Shown here: one piece after another, positions 17,589 through 27,673 of the stretch | Layout: each line of letters starts with the position of its first letter | Position numbering within the stretch: position 1 is the first letter of the stretch | Assembly (NCBI GenBank): GCA_945869675.1 | Contig: CAMBPS010000003.1 | Span: forward strand, 1 to 64,000 | Reading direction: 5' to 3' | Source of the DNA: Prosthecobacter debontii | GTDB taxonomy: Bacteria > Verrucomicrobiota > Verrucomicrobiia > Verrucomicrobiales > Verrucomicrobiaceae | DNA length: 64,000 nucleotides | Made by a program: the position numbers and the translations under genes | Notes under the pieces: generated by a model | The model's database searches: none | Seen by the model: the letters and a program-made list of their open reading frames with translations, nothing else | Told to the model about the DNA's origin: nothing

Positions 17589-18962
17589 ATGAACATTCTC
17601 TCTCAATCCTGGCTTCTCAATCGTCGTCATGCTCTTAAGGCACTCGGCAGTTTCATCTCTCTGCCTATGCTTGAGTGCATGGTTCCTTTGCGTGCCGCAG
17701 AGAGCGCCACTGCCGCGCCCAAACGAAGCGCGTTCATCTATCTCGCGAATGGCGTGCACTCGCTGAACTACCAGATCACCAAGGAAGGGAAGGACTATGA
17801 GTTCTCTCGGTCTTTGAAGCCATTAGAGAAGCATCGCAATGTCATCACGCCGATCAGCGGGCTGCATCACCCAGGAGCTCTGAGCCATCATCACAATTGC
17901 ATTTCCGTGTGGCTCACAGGTGGTAAGCTTGGGCCTTCGGATCGCAACACGATCTCCGTGGACCAAAAGATGGCCGAGATCACGGCACTGCACACGCGTT
18001 ACCCTTCAATGGAAGTGGCCATCACGCAGGATTCGCTCGCCTGGACCGCCGATGGTGTGCGACTACCTGCCATGCGTCGTTGCAGTGAGATTTTCGCCTC
18101 GCTTTTTGAGGAACCGAAAGGCGGAAAGACAGCCCAGCGCCGCGCCTTGCGTCGCAAGGGAAGCGTGCTCGATGCAAACCTAGCGGAAGTGCGTCAGCTT
18201 GAGAAAAAGATGGGCTCTGAGGACAAAGGCCGCATGGAACAATACCTCACCTCTGTCCGCGAGGCAGAGATCCGCACGCGGCGGGCCGATGCGTGGCTTG
18301 ACACGCCCTTGCCGTCAATTTCCGACGCTGACCGCAACCGCACGAACCGCGACATCGCCGCGACCAAGGCGGGCGATTATTTCCGCGCCGTCTATGACCT
18401 CATGGTGCTCGCCTTTCAGACGGATGTAACCCGTGTCGCCACTTTCAGCCTCGGCGGCGAGGGGGATGCCATCTCCATCCCCGAGATCGGCATCACCGAA
18501 TCGCGCCATCAGCTCAGCCATCACGGTGGCGATGCTGGTTACATGGAAAAACTCACGAATTACGACACCTTCGCCATTGAGCAATACAGCTACTTTCTCA
18601 CCCGCCTCGCGGAGACGAAAGACCTCAGCGGCAAGCCGCTTCTTAGCTCCACGATGGCCCTTTTTGGCAGCGGCATGTCCTACGGTCACAGCCATGGCAA
18701 CGCCAACCTTCCGCTAGTGCTCGCTGGCGGGTCCGACCTTGGTCTAAAGCACGGAACGCACCTCGACTTCAACAAATCCGCCAAAGACTTCCAAGGCTAC
18801 ACCTTCGGCCCTGACGGCGGACTCACCAGCGCGCATTACCAAGTCTGTAGTCGCCCCGTGAACTCGGATGCCCACATGAGCAATCTGCTTCTACTCATGG
18901 CACAACGTATGGGTGTAGAGATGGATCATTTTGGCGACAGCAACAATGTGGTCACGCTGTGA
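17589..18962 (+). CDS. DUF1552 secreted protein
   Basis: [20 protein letters not shown]...[15 protein letters not shown]...FTRISGLHH-like; [25 protein letters not shown]; paired with DUF1592 gene upstream. Confidence 0.85.
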   Translation: MNILSQSWLLNRRHALKALGSFISLPMLECMVPLRAAESATAAPKRSAFIYLANGVHSLNYQITKEGKDYEFSRSLKPLEKHRNVITPISGLHHPGALSHHHNCISVWLTGGKLGPSDRNTISVDQKMAEITALHTRYPSMEVAITQDSLAWTADGVRLPAMRRCSEIFASLFEEPKGGKTAQRRALRRKGSVLDANLAEVRQLEKKMGSEDKGRMEQYLTSVREAEIRTRRADAWLDTPLPSISDADRNRTNRDIAATKAGDYFRAVYDLMVLAFQTDVTRVATFSLGGEGDAISIPEIGITESRHQLSHHGGDAGYMEKLTNYDTFAIEQYSYFLTRLAETKDLSGKPLLSSTMALFGSGMSYGHSHGNANLPLVLAGGSDLGLKHGTHLDFNKSAKDFQGYTFGPDGGLTSAHYQVCSRPVNSDAHMSNLLLLMAQRMGVEMDHFGDSNNVVTL

Positions 18963-19051
18963 CACGCAGCGCGGCGGGATCAGTGGAGTGATGGAGTGAT
19001 GCGACCGCGCATCGCTGCACCTCACGACTCCAGCACTCCATTCCCCGGACA

Positions 19052-20338
19052 ATGTTCGACCCACCACTCCATCACTCCACCACTCCATCGCGCCGCTGGC
19101 TCGTGGTGCTGTGTATGGGACTGTCGATGCTCTTGGCCATCTCGCATGCCGCCGATCCCTTCCGTCCCGAAGCAGGCAAGTTCCCGCCCTTTGGAAAAGC
19201 GCACTCCTACCGCGGCGAACTCGTCTTCGTGGATCACGTGAACCGCCGTGGTAGCCTTCGTATTCAGTCCACGGGCATCTTCCGTTTCACCGCACCGAGT
19301 CCTTTTGCCATGCTGCCTTACGGCATTGTTAGGTATCACGGTGCACCCGCGGATCTGCGCGACATTCCATTCGGCACCCTATTGCATGTTCGCGCTTTCC
19401 TTCCGCCTGAGCCGCAGACCTCCTCCGTGCCGGTCTTGCCGATCAACAACCGCACAAAGTCTAGCCACGGAAATATCGGTACCGCACCTGCTGAGAATCA
19501 TGCCATTCTTCTTGAAGACGAGCCCAGCCACTGCCTGCGCGAGGGACTCGTGTGGAAGCTCAAAGAACTGGAGATCAAAGACCACGTGGGAACCATCATC
19601 GCAACGCGCGAACCGAAGCTGGGTAGCGGCGTCAAGGCGAAGGATGAAACGCTGACCTTCGATGCTGCCACCCGTGTCTGGCGTGGTCGCGAATGCCTCC
19701 GTATCGAGCATCTCATCGCCGATGGCATCTGGCCCGCTGGAGGTAAAAAATCCCTCAGTGGCCAATCCGTTATGTTCGGTATCACCTGGAAGCCCACGCT
19801 CGGTGGTGTGTTCGCCCGCTTCCACATTTCCGACATCTGGCTCGACGCTGCCGCGATGCAAAACACCACGCAACATCAGACCGAGATGCACAAGGCATTC
19901 ATGCGCGGACGTTGGTTGCCTGCGTGGATTGATGCCGTCGAGTATGGCAAGTTCGGCCGCGCCACCATCACGGCAACCTTGTTTGGCGGCATGGATGCCT
20001 CACTCTACGCCGATTTCAAAAAGGACGACTCCGCGTTGATGAACGGTGTCGAGAACACCTTGAAGCATACCGAAGGAGGCACCGCAGGTCCCACGCAAAT
20101 GGCTGCACGCGGCGCCATCCAAGAAGTCATCAAGATACCCGGAAACGTGCCTCTTGGCAGCAGCGGCATCCAGATTCGTTTCGAGACCGACCTCATCACC
20201 GAAGGCATCCGCCCCGCCCGCATTGTCAAAATCCGCCCCGCAACCTGGCCCGATCTCCACCTGCCTCGCGAGGAATACATCGGCCAAGGTAGCATCGACG
20301 AACGCTTCCCAACTCCCGCCATCTTCCCGAAATACTAA
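19052..20338 (+). CDS. Secreted protein of unknown function, tandem paralog 1
   Basis: Signal WLVVLCMGLSMLLAISHA then ADPFRPEAGKFPPFGKAHSYRGELVFVDHVNRRGSLRIQ...; strongly similar to 20346-21662. N-terminus FDPPLHHSTTPSRR is repeat-derived, so the exact start is uncertain. Confidence 0.75.
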   Translation: MFDPPLHHSTTPSRRWLVVLCMGLSMLLAISHAADPFRPEAGKFPPFGKAHSYRGELVFVDHVNRRGSLRIQSTGIFRFTAPSPFAMLPYGIVRYHGAPADLRDIPFGTLLHVRAFLPPEPQTSSVPVLPINNRTKSSHGNIGTAPAENHAILLEDEPSHCLREGLVWKLKELEIKDHVGTIIATREPKLGSGVKAKDETLTFDAATRVWRGRECLRIEHLIADGIWPAGGKKSLSGQSVMFGITWKPTLGGVFARFHISDIWLDAAAMQNTTQHQTEMHKAFMRGRWLPAWIDAVEYGKFGRATITATLFGGMDASLYADFKKDDSALMNGVENTLKHTEGGTAGPTQMAARGAIQEVIKIPGNVPLGSSGIQIRFETDLITEGIRPARIVKIRPATWPDLHLPREEYIGQGSIDERFPTPAIFPKY

Positions 20339-20345
20339 TGCTTTT

Positions 20346-21662
20346 ATGAAACCGTTCTTTGTTGTCCGTTCCTTATTCTTCGTTGCTAAATCCTTGTTGG
20401 CCCTCGTGTGTTCACTCGTCATCCAGGCAAACGCAGCAAACGAACAACCAAGCACCAAGCACCAAGCATTAGGAACCGAGCCCTTCCGCCCCGAAACAGG
20501 TAAGTTCCCACCTTTGGAAAAAGCCCACTCCTACCGAGGCGAACTCATCTTCGTGGATCACGCGAATCGCCGTGGCAGTATTCGATTGCAGGGATCGGGC
20601 ATGTTTTTCCGTAACGATCCGCATCCTTTCGCCATGCTGCCGTATGGCATCGTTCGTTATCACGGCGCACCCGCCGATTTGCGCGACATCCCGCTCGGCA
20701 CCGTGATGCACGTCCACGCTTTTCTACCGCCCGACCCGAAGACCTCGGCCGTGCCAGTCTTGCCCGTCGATAGCAAAAAAACGGACGCCAACCATAATCG
20801 TGGTGCTGGCATCTTCCCCGCCGAGAACCACGTTCTTCTGCTTGAAGACGAAGCCAGTCACTGTGAACGCGAGGGACTCGTCTGGAAGCTCAAGGACGTG
20901 GACGTCAAGAACCGCGAAGGCATGATCATCGCCACCCGTGAACCGAAACAAAGCGTCAATGCCAAGGCCACCGAAGAAAAGCTAACCTTCGACGCCGCAA
21001 CCCGCATCTGGCGCGGACGCGAAAGCCTCAGTATCGAGGAACTTATCGCCGAAGGCGCATGGCCCGTCGATGGTAAAAAATCACTCGGCAACCAATCCGT
21101 CCAACTCGGCATCACCTGGAAGCCGACACCCGATGGCATCTTCACCCGCTTTCACATCTCCGACATCTGGCTGGACGATGCCTCGATGCAACGCGCCGTT
21201 AAACACCAAACCGAAACGCATAAAACCTTCATCCGTAGCCGTTGGATGCCCGCATGGATCGATGCCGTCGAGTATGGTAAGTTTGGTCGAGCCACCGTTA
21301 CTGCGACCCTCTTCGGCGGCATGGATGATTCACTTTACGCCGATTTCAACAAGGATACAGCCGCCCTGATGAATCCGGTCGCTAATACTCTGAAACATAC
21401 CCATGGAGGCTATGGCCCTGCTCACATGGCCTCAAAAGGTCCCATCATCAACGTCACCAAAGCAACTGGCACGGCACCCCTTGGCAGCAGTGGCATCCAA
21501 ATCCGTTTTAGTACGGATCTCATCATTGAAGGCATCCGCCCCGGTCGAGTCGTCCGCGTTCGCCCTGCTAGCTGGCCCCAAGTCCAAGTTCCACGCGAGG
21601 AATACCTCAATGACAACCTTGAAGAGCGCTTCCCCACCCCGGCCATCTTCCCGAAGTATTGA
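20346..21662 (+). CDS. Secreted protein of unknown function, tandem paralog 2
   Basis: MKPFFVVRSLFFVAKSLLALVCSLVIQANAANEQPSTKHQALGTEPFRPETGKFPPLEKAHSYRGELIFVDHANRRGSIRLQ...; co-linear with 19052-20338 to the shared end FPTPAIFPKY. Confidence 0.78.
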   Translation: MKPFFVVRSLFFVAKSLLALVCSLVIQANAANEQPSTKHQALGTEPFRPETGKFPPLEKAHSYRGELIFVDHANRRGSIRLQGSGMFFRNDPHPFAMLPYGIVRYHGAPADLRDIPLGTVMHVHAFLPPDPKTSAVPVLPVDSKKTDANHNRGAGIFPAENHVLLLEDEASHCEREGLVWKLKDVDVKNREGMIIATREPKQSVNAKATEEKLTFDAATRIWRGRESLSIEELIAEGAWPVDGKKSLGNQSVQLGITWKPTPDGIFTRFHISDIWLDDASMQRAVKHQTETHKTFIRSRWMPAWIDAVEYGKFGRATVTATLFGGMDDSLYADFNKDTAALMNPVANTLKHTHGGYGPAHMASKGPIINVTKATGTAPLGSSGIQIRFSTDLIIEGIRPGRVVRVRPASWPQVQVPREEYLNDNLEERFPTPAIFPKY

Positions 21663-21780
21663 TGGAGTCGTGGAGTGCTGGAGCAGTGGAGCAATAGAGC
21701 CATCGCCCAATCCCTTCCAAACCCCAGCACTCCAACACCTGGTCACTCCATGTCTCCGCTCCAACTTCAACGTTCCCACA

Positions 21781-23054
21781 TGAAAACCACTATCAATCTG
21801 CTCACCGTACTCCTTCTCACCTTTCAGGCTCACCTTCACGCCGCTGCGCCTGATCTTTCCAAGGTCACCTTGCGGGCCGACCTTGATGCCGTCATCGCCA
21901 GCACGAGCGATGCGGGCTTGAAAAAAGCGCTCGGCGATCACGCTGCTGTCATACTCTCTGCCGCAGGGCAGCATCCGCATGTCGAGGCCGTCATCCGCAC
22001 GATCGAGAGCGCGCCGGGCACGTTCACGAAGGTCAATGTCACGCCTAAGCCATTGGTGAAGGCGGTGGGCGGTGACATCGCGCTCTTTGACACGCTGACC
22101 CAAGTCAGCACCAATATCTTGGGCGGCAAAGCGCACGATCATCGCAAGGAAAAAGAAGATCCATACAACGCCGCCTTCATCGAGCATCTGGGGCACATTC
22201 CCTCGCTGGAGTCGGTGAAACTGGAGGCATCGGGAATTCAGGACGACTGGGTGGCTCCACTGCTCAAGCTTAAAAAGTTGAAGAGTCTCAGCGTGAGTGG
22301 CTTTGGCAAACTGGGCGATGCCAGCTTGGCACAGCTCCAGCAGCTCACTGAGTGTCCTGATCTTACCAACCTTGAACTGGCCTATTTTGGCAAGGCCACC
22401 GATTCGGGTTGGGAAAAGCTTGCGGGCCTAAGAAACCTCGAGTCATTCACACCACGAGGCGCCGGCTATCCAGGTCACTTCTTCGCGAAGTTCGATGGCT
22501 GGACCAAGCTGAAGCGCATCAACTTCCATAGTAACGGCCTTGATGACGAAGGACTCGCCTGCGTCTGTAAAAATTTCCCGAACCTCGAGTTCATCAAGTT
22601 GTGGCACTCCAAGCAGCTCACCGATGCTTCTGCCGAGCACTTCAAGAAGCTCAAGCACCTCACAGGTATCGAGATCAGTTGTGCGAAGGCCACCTCCGGC
22701 CTCGTCAAACACCTGCGCGAGTTGCCATTGGAATACGTGGCCCTCGGTTATGGCGTATGCAGTCCGGCCGCAGAAGCTATTGCCACCGTGAAATCCATCC
22801 CCACACTGCGCCGTCTCTCGCTGGACGCTACCAAGTTCGCCGACACCGACCTTACAGCCCTAGCCGGCGTGACTCAGATTCGAGAACTCTCCCTTTCAGG
22901 TATCGACCTGCCGAACGTCCGCCTCCAGCAGTTGCAAGTCTTCGCCCATCTCAAGTCTCTCACGCTCGTCCGCTACGGCAAAGGCTACCCCGAGGAAACT
23001 CAGCTCAAAGTCAAGGCTCTGCTGCCCAAGGTGGATGTGAAATTTGTGAAGTAA
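21781..23054 (+). CDS. Secreted leucine-rich-repeat-like protein
   Basis: MKTTINLLTVLLLTFQAHLHAAAPDLSKVTLRADLDAV...; repeated L-x-x-L units (LKKLKSLSVSGFGKLGDASLAQLQQLTECPDLTNLELAYFGKATDSGWEKLAGLRNLESF). Confidence 0.75.
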
Positions 23055-23112
23055 TTCTCTGTCCCGCACTCGCGTGGCATGAAACAGACGGTGAAGTAAC
23101 GTATGAAATTGG

Positions 23113-26079
23113 ATGCGCCTCTTTTGTTTTATTAGCTTCTTCACAACATCCGCTTTCTCCGTCGATTTTGTCCGCGATGTGCGTCCCATTTTCGAGAGGC
23201 ACTGCTATGAATGCCACGGAGCCGCAAAGCAGAAGAACGACTATCGACTCGACATCAAGACCGTTGCGCTGACGGGTGGCCAAGATCACGCACCGAATAT
23301 CATCGCTGGAAAGAGTGCCGAGAGTCCGCTGTTCCGTTTCGTGAGCGGTGCAGATAAAAAAAACTCGATGCCGCCGAAAACCAAACTCAGCAGCACGGAG
23401 ATTGATCTGCTCAAGCGTTGGATCGACGAAGGAGCTGTGTGGCCGGAGGGGGTTGATATCGCTCAAGTGGAAGACCGCCTCGACTGGTGGAGTTTTAAGC
23501 CGCTTCAGGTGCAGGTGGCTGCAATAAATATTGATTCGTATATTCACGCGAAGCTTGCGGAAAAAGGGATGAAGCCAGCGTCACAAGCAGATACGCGCAC
23601 CTTGATCCGACGTCTTTACTTCGACCTCACCGGACTGCCTCCGACGCCGGAAGAAATCACGAAATACAGTGCGTTGCCCTATGACAAACTGGTGGACGAC
23701 CTGCTGGCGTCACCGCGTTACGGCGAGCGCTGGGCACGCCACTGGCTCGACCTCGTTCACTACGGAGAAACCCATGGCTATGACAAAGACAAGCCACGTT
23801 TAAATGCTTGGCCTTATCGCGACTACGTCATCCGCGCATTTAACAACGATAAACCCTACACTCGTTTTATTGAAGAGCAGATCGCTGGTGACGTGCTTTA
23901 TCCGGGCACCACCGATGGCATCACAGCGCTTGGATTCATCTCGGCAGGGCCGTGGGACTACATTGGACATGCGGAAGTGCCGGAAACCAAACTGGATGGC
24001 AAAATCGCTCGCCATCTGGATCGCGATGACATGGTTCAAAATACCATCGGCACTTTTTGCTCACTCACGGTTCAGTGTGCGCAGTGCCATTATCACAAGT
24101 TCGATCCCATCTCACAAGAAGACTACTACTCGCTGCAGGCAGTGTTTGCCGGTGTTGATCGCACTGACATCGACTATTATCCTGATGATACCTCGATGCA
24201 GAAGTTTGTGGTGCTGCAAAAGCAGAAGAAGCAGCTCACCGACGAGATCGTTGCGCTCGAAGACCCTTTGAAAAAAAAGGCAGGGGATGCCTATATCGCC
24301 CTCAGCAAGCGCATCGATGGCGCGGCTGAGAAGAACGCCAATCCAAATGCAAAACCTGACTTTGGTTATCACAGTTCTGTTTCACCGTCGCAGGATACAG
24401 TGAAGTGGGTGCAGGTCGATCTTGGTCAGTCTGTGCAGGTTGACCGCATTGTGCTGAAGCCCTGCTACGACGACTTCGGCAAGATCGGAGGTGGATTTGG
24501 TTTCCCCGTGCGTTTCAAAATTGAGGTGAGTGACGATCCCACGTTTACAACCAACGTCGCGCTTGTGTGGCGGAAGCATGATGCCACCTTCATAAACGAC
24601 TTCGCCAATCCTGGTCTGAAGCCCTTTGAAACCGGCACGGCAGGCGATGATGGCATCACGGGTCGCTACGTTCGAGTCACCGCCGTAAAGCTCGCGCGCC
24701 GCAGTAACGACTACATCTTCGCACTCGCCGAACTTGAGGTCTATGGACGTAAAGCCGGGCAGAATCTCGCCGCAGGTAGGTTTGTAACATCGCTCGACAG
24801 CATCGAGGCTTCTCCCCGCTGGCGAAGAGCTAATCTCACTGACGGCATCGCTCCTGAGAGTCGCAGCGATGAAGATAAAAAAAGGCTCATTCGTGAACGT
24901 GATGCCCTCATGCTAGCCCAGGGAAATGACACTACGAAAATCAAACTCCGCGCTTTACGTCAGCAACGCGATGCCTTGCCACCATTGCCTGCACCGCAGA
25001 AGGTCTATGCCGGAGCCGTCCTACATGGAAGCGGCTCATTCAAAGGAACGCATGGCACACCTCGCATCATTCACGTCCTCAAACGTGGCGACATGAAACA
25101 GCCCGCACAAGAGGTCAGCGCCAATAGCATCACCCAATTAAGCCAACGCTTTGGCCTGCCCTTTCAGGTCGAAGGAACAGAGGAATCCTATCGTCGCGCG
25201 GCTTTGGCTAAATGGATCACAGATAAAAACAATGCGCTGACCTGGCGTAGTATCGTCAACCGTATCTGGCAACACCACTTTGGTCGCGGCCTTGTGGATA
25301 CCGCCAACGACTTTGGCCGCATGGGTAGTCAGCCGAGCCATTCCGAGCTGTTGGATTGGCTCGCGCTAACCTTCCGTGATGATCTCAATGGCAGCTTGAA
25401 GAAACTGCATAAGCTCATCGTGATGAGTGAGACCTATCGGCAGACTAGCTCGGCATTCAAGAGTCGAAAATCTGGAGCAGCAGGGAAACTCGACTCTGGA
25501 CTGTTAAACGACACTTCGCTCGACGCCAATAACGTCTATCTATCCCATCAGAACCGCCGCAAGCTCGACGCTGAGAGCATCCGGGATGCGATCCTTGCTG
25601 TGAGCGGCAAACTTGATCTCACGATGGGTGGGCCGAGTTTTCAGGACTTCATCATTGAGAAGCCTCAGCACAGTCCACACTACGAGTATCAACTGCACGA
25701 CCCAGAAGACCCCAAGAGCCATCGCCGTAGCATCTATCGCTTCATCGTCCGCAGCCAGCAGCAGCCGTTCATGACTATCATGGATTGCGCTGATCCATCC
25801 ATGCGCGTGGACAAGCGCAACGAATCTCTAAGTCCTCTACAAGCGCTCGCCATGATGAACAATGGACTTACGGTGGCAATGGCAAAGCACTTCGCCGAAC
25901 GCGTCAGCAAAGAGGCTCATGGAACCGAGGCGCAAATCAGCCGCGCCTTAGCGCTAGCATTGTGTCGAATACCTCACTCGGATGAACTCGTGCCGCTGGT
26001 AGATTTCGCTAAACGCGAAGGACTCGAAAACGCCTGCCGCCTCATTTTAAATCTGAATGAGTTTAGCTTCATCGATTAA
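23113..26079 (+). CDS. PSD1-cytochrome / DUF1549-DUF1553 protein with internal discoidin-like domain
   Basis: [96 protein letters not shown]; internal WVQVDLGQSVQVDRIVLKP. Confidence 0.9.
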   Translation: MRLFCFISFFTTSAFSVDFVRDVRPIFERHCYECHGAAKQKNDYRLDIKTVALTGGQDHAPNIIAGKSAESPLFRFVSGADKKNSMPPKTKLSSTEIDLLKRWIDEGAVWPEGVDIAQVEDRLDWWSFKPLQVQVAAINIDSYIHAKLAEKGMKPASQADTRTLIRRLYFDLTGLPPTPEEITKYSALPYDKLVDDLLASPRYGERWARHWLDLVHYGETHGYDKDKPRLNAWPYRDYVIRAFNNDKPYTRFIEEQIAGDVLYPGTTDGITALGFISAGPWDYIGHAEVPETKLDGKIARHLDRDDMVQNTIGTFCSLTVQCAQCHYHKFDPISQEDYYSLQAVFAGVDRTDIDYYPDDTSMQKFVVLQKQKKQLTDEIVALEDPLKKKAGDAYIALSKRIDGAAEKNANPNAKPDFGYHSSVSPSQDTVKWVQVDLGQSVQVDRIVLKPCYDDFGKIGGGFGFPVRFKIEVSDDPTFTTNVALVWRKHDATFINDFANPGLKPFETGTAGDDGITGRYVRVTAVKLARRSNDYIFALAELEVYGRKAGQNLAAGRFVTSLDSIEASPRWRRANLTDGIAPESRSDEDKKRLIRERDALMLAQGNDTTKIKLRALRQQRDALPPLPAPQKVYAGAVLHGSGSFKGTHGTPRIIHVLKRGDMKQPAQEVSANSITQLSQRFGLPFQVEGTEESYRRAALAKWITDKNNALTWRSIVNRIWQHHFGRGLVDTANDFGRMGSQPSHSELLDWLALTFRDDLNGSLKKLHKLIVMSETYRQTSSAFKSRKSGAAGKLDSGLLNDTSLDANNVYLSHQNRRKLDAESIRDAILAVSGKLDLTMGGPSFQDFIIEKPQHSPHYEYQLHDPEDPKSHRRSIYRFIVRSQQQPFMTIMDCADPSMRVDKRNESLSPLQALAMMNNGLTVAMAKHFAERVSKEAHGTEAQISRALALALCRIPHSDELVPLVDFAKREGLENACRLILNLNEFSFID

Positions 26080-26199
26080 AATTGCCCCTGAGTTCAAACT
26101 TCAAACAACCTCTCAAAAGGCAGCAAATATTCAAAGTCATTTTCATTGGGGATCTAGAGATCTAATTCCCCGTCATTAAATAGCAGCACAAATTTTCTC

Positions 26200-27633
26200 A
26201 TGATTACTCGCCGCCAACTCCTCCAAACCGCTGGCCAAGGCTTTGGTGCCCTTGCGTTCGCTTCGCTAGAGGCCTCAGAGCAACAGCATCGCGCGCTAAC
26301 GGTCACTCCGAAGGCCAAGCGCGTCGTTCAACTCTTCATGGGGGGCGCCGCTAGTCACATTGATCTCTTCGATTTCAAACCCGCGCTCATCAAGCATCAC
26401 GGTGAGGCTGCCGATTTCGGGGAAAAGGTGGAGACTTTCCAAAACGGGCTCGGGCCGTGGAAGAAGCCCGTGTGGGATTTCAAGCCTTACGGCCAGAGTG
26501 GCAAGATGCTTAGCGAAGTCGTTGCCCCATTGGGTGCCTGTGTGGACGACATGGCCTTCGTTCATAACATGGTGGGAAAGACAGGCGTGCATTCACAGGG
26601 CACCTTGCTTCAGGCCACCGGCTTTAATTTGCCGGGCTTTCCAGGCATGGGCTGTTGGGTCAGTTACGGTCTCGGAACGCTTGGTGACAATCTGCCTACC
26701 TTTGTTGTTCTTCCAGATCATCGCGGTTTTGCCTCCAACGGTCCAAAGAACTGGGATAGCGCCTTTCTACCCTCGCAACATGCAGGCACTATCATCTATC
26801 CCGGTGCCGAGACGCCTATTAGCGATCTCTTTCCGCACAAATCAGGGCGCTACATCAAAGCCAGCACTGATCGTATTGGATTCGCTTTGCTCGAAGAACT
26901 GAATCGCAAACACCAGCATCAGCGAGAAGAGGACAGCCGACTCGACTCACGCATCAAAAGCTACGAACTCGCTGCCAAAATGCAGCTCGCAGCGCCGGAA
27001 GCACTCGACATCAGTCAAGAGTCTTCTGCCATGAAATCCCTGTATGGCATCCAGGAGCACCGCAAAGTCTGGCCCTCGGAAATCAATGCTGCCGAAGAAG
27101 CCGACTACATGGGCCGCAAGTGTCTTACCGCTCGCCGACTCCTAGAGCGCGGTGTTCGTTTCGTGCAAATCTGGAGCGGTAATGACAATGGATTCCCTCG
27201 TCGCAATTGGGATAGCCATGAAGATGTCGAGCGCGATCACGGCCCTCTGGCATGGGGTATGGCCAAAGCTGTTAGCGCCCTGATGATTGATCTCAAGCAA
27301 CGTGGTTTACTCGATGATACCCTCATTCTCTGGACCACCGAGTTTGGCCGCATGCCCAGCACCCAAGGCGGCAAAGGCCGCGACCACAACCCCTATGTCT
27401 TCACCAATTGGCTCAGTGGCGGTGGCATCAAAGGCGGCGTCACCTCAGGTGAAAGTGACCTGTGGGGCTACAAGCCACTCGACCGCGAAAATCCAACCAC
27501 CTGCTATGATATCCACGCCACGATGATGCACCTGCTGGGCATGGATCACGAAAAGCTGACCGTTCGCCACAACGGCATTGATCGCCGACTTACCGACGTG
27601 CACGGGCACATCATCAAAGAGCTGATTGCTTAA
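26200..27633 (+). CDS. DUF1501 protein
   Basis: ITRRQLLQTAGQGFGALAF...AKRVVQLFMGGAASHIDLFDFKP...LWTTEFGRMPSTQGGKGRDHNPYVFTNWLSGGGIKGGVTSGESD. Confidence 0.9.
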   Translation: MITRRQLLQTAGQGFGALAFASLEASEQQHRALTVTPKAKRVVQLFMGGAASHIDLFDFKPALIKHHGEAADFGEKVETFQNGLGPWKKPVWDFKPYGQSGKMLSEVVAPLGACVDDMAFVHNMVGKTGVHSQGTLLQATGFNLPGFPGMGCWVSYGLGTLGDNLPTFVVLPDHRGFASNGPKNWDSAFLPSQHAGTIIYPGAETPISDLFPHKSGRYIKASTDRIGFALLEELNRKHQHQREEDSRLDSRIKSYELAAKMQLAAPEALDISQESSAMKSLYGIQEHRKVWPSEINAAEEADYMGRKCLTARRLLERGVRFVQIWSGNDNGFPRRNWDSHEDVERDHGPLAWGMAKAVSALMIDLKQRGLLDDTLILWTTEFGRMPSTQGGKGRDHNPYVFTNWLSGGGIKGGVTSGESDLWGYKPLDRENPTTCYDIHATMMHLLGMDHEKLTVRHNGIDRRLTDVHGHIIKELIA

Positions 27634-27673
27634 CTCCTATGTCGAGACATGCACCGCTGCTCCGTAACTTCTC

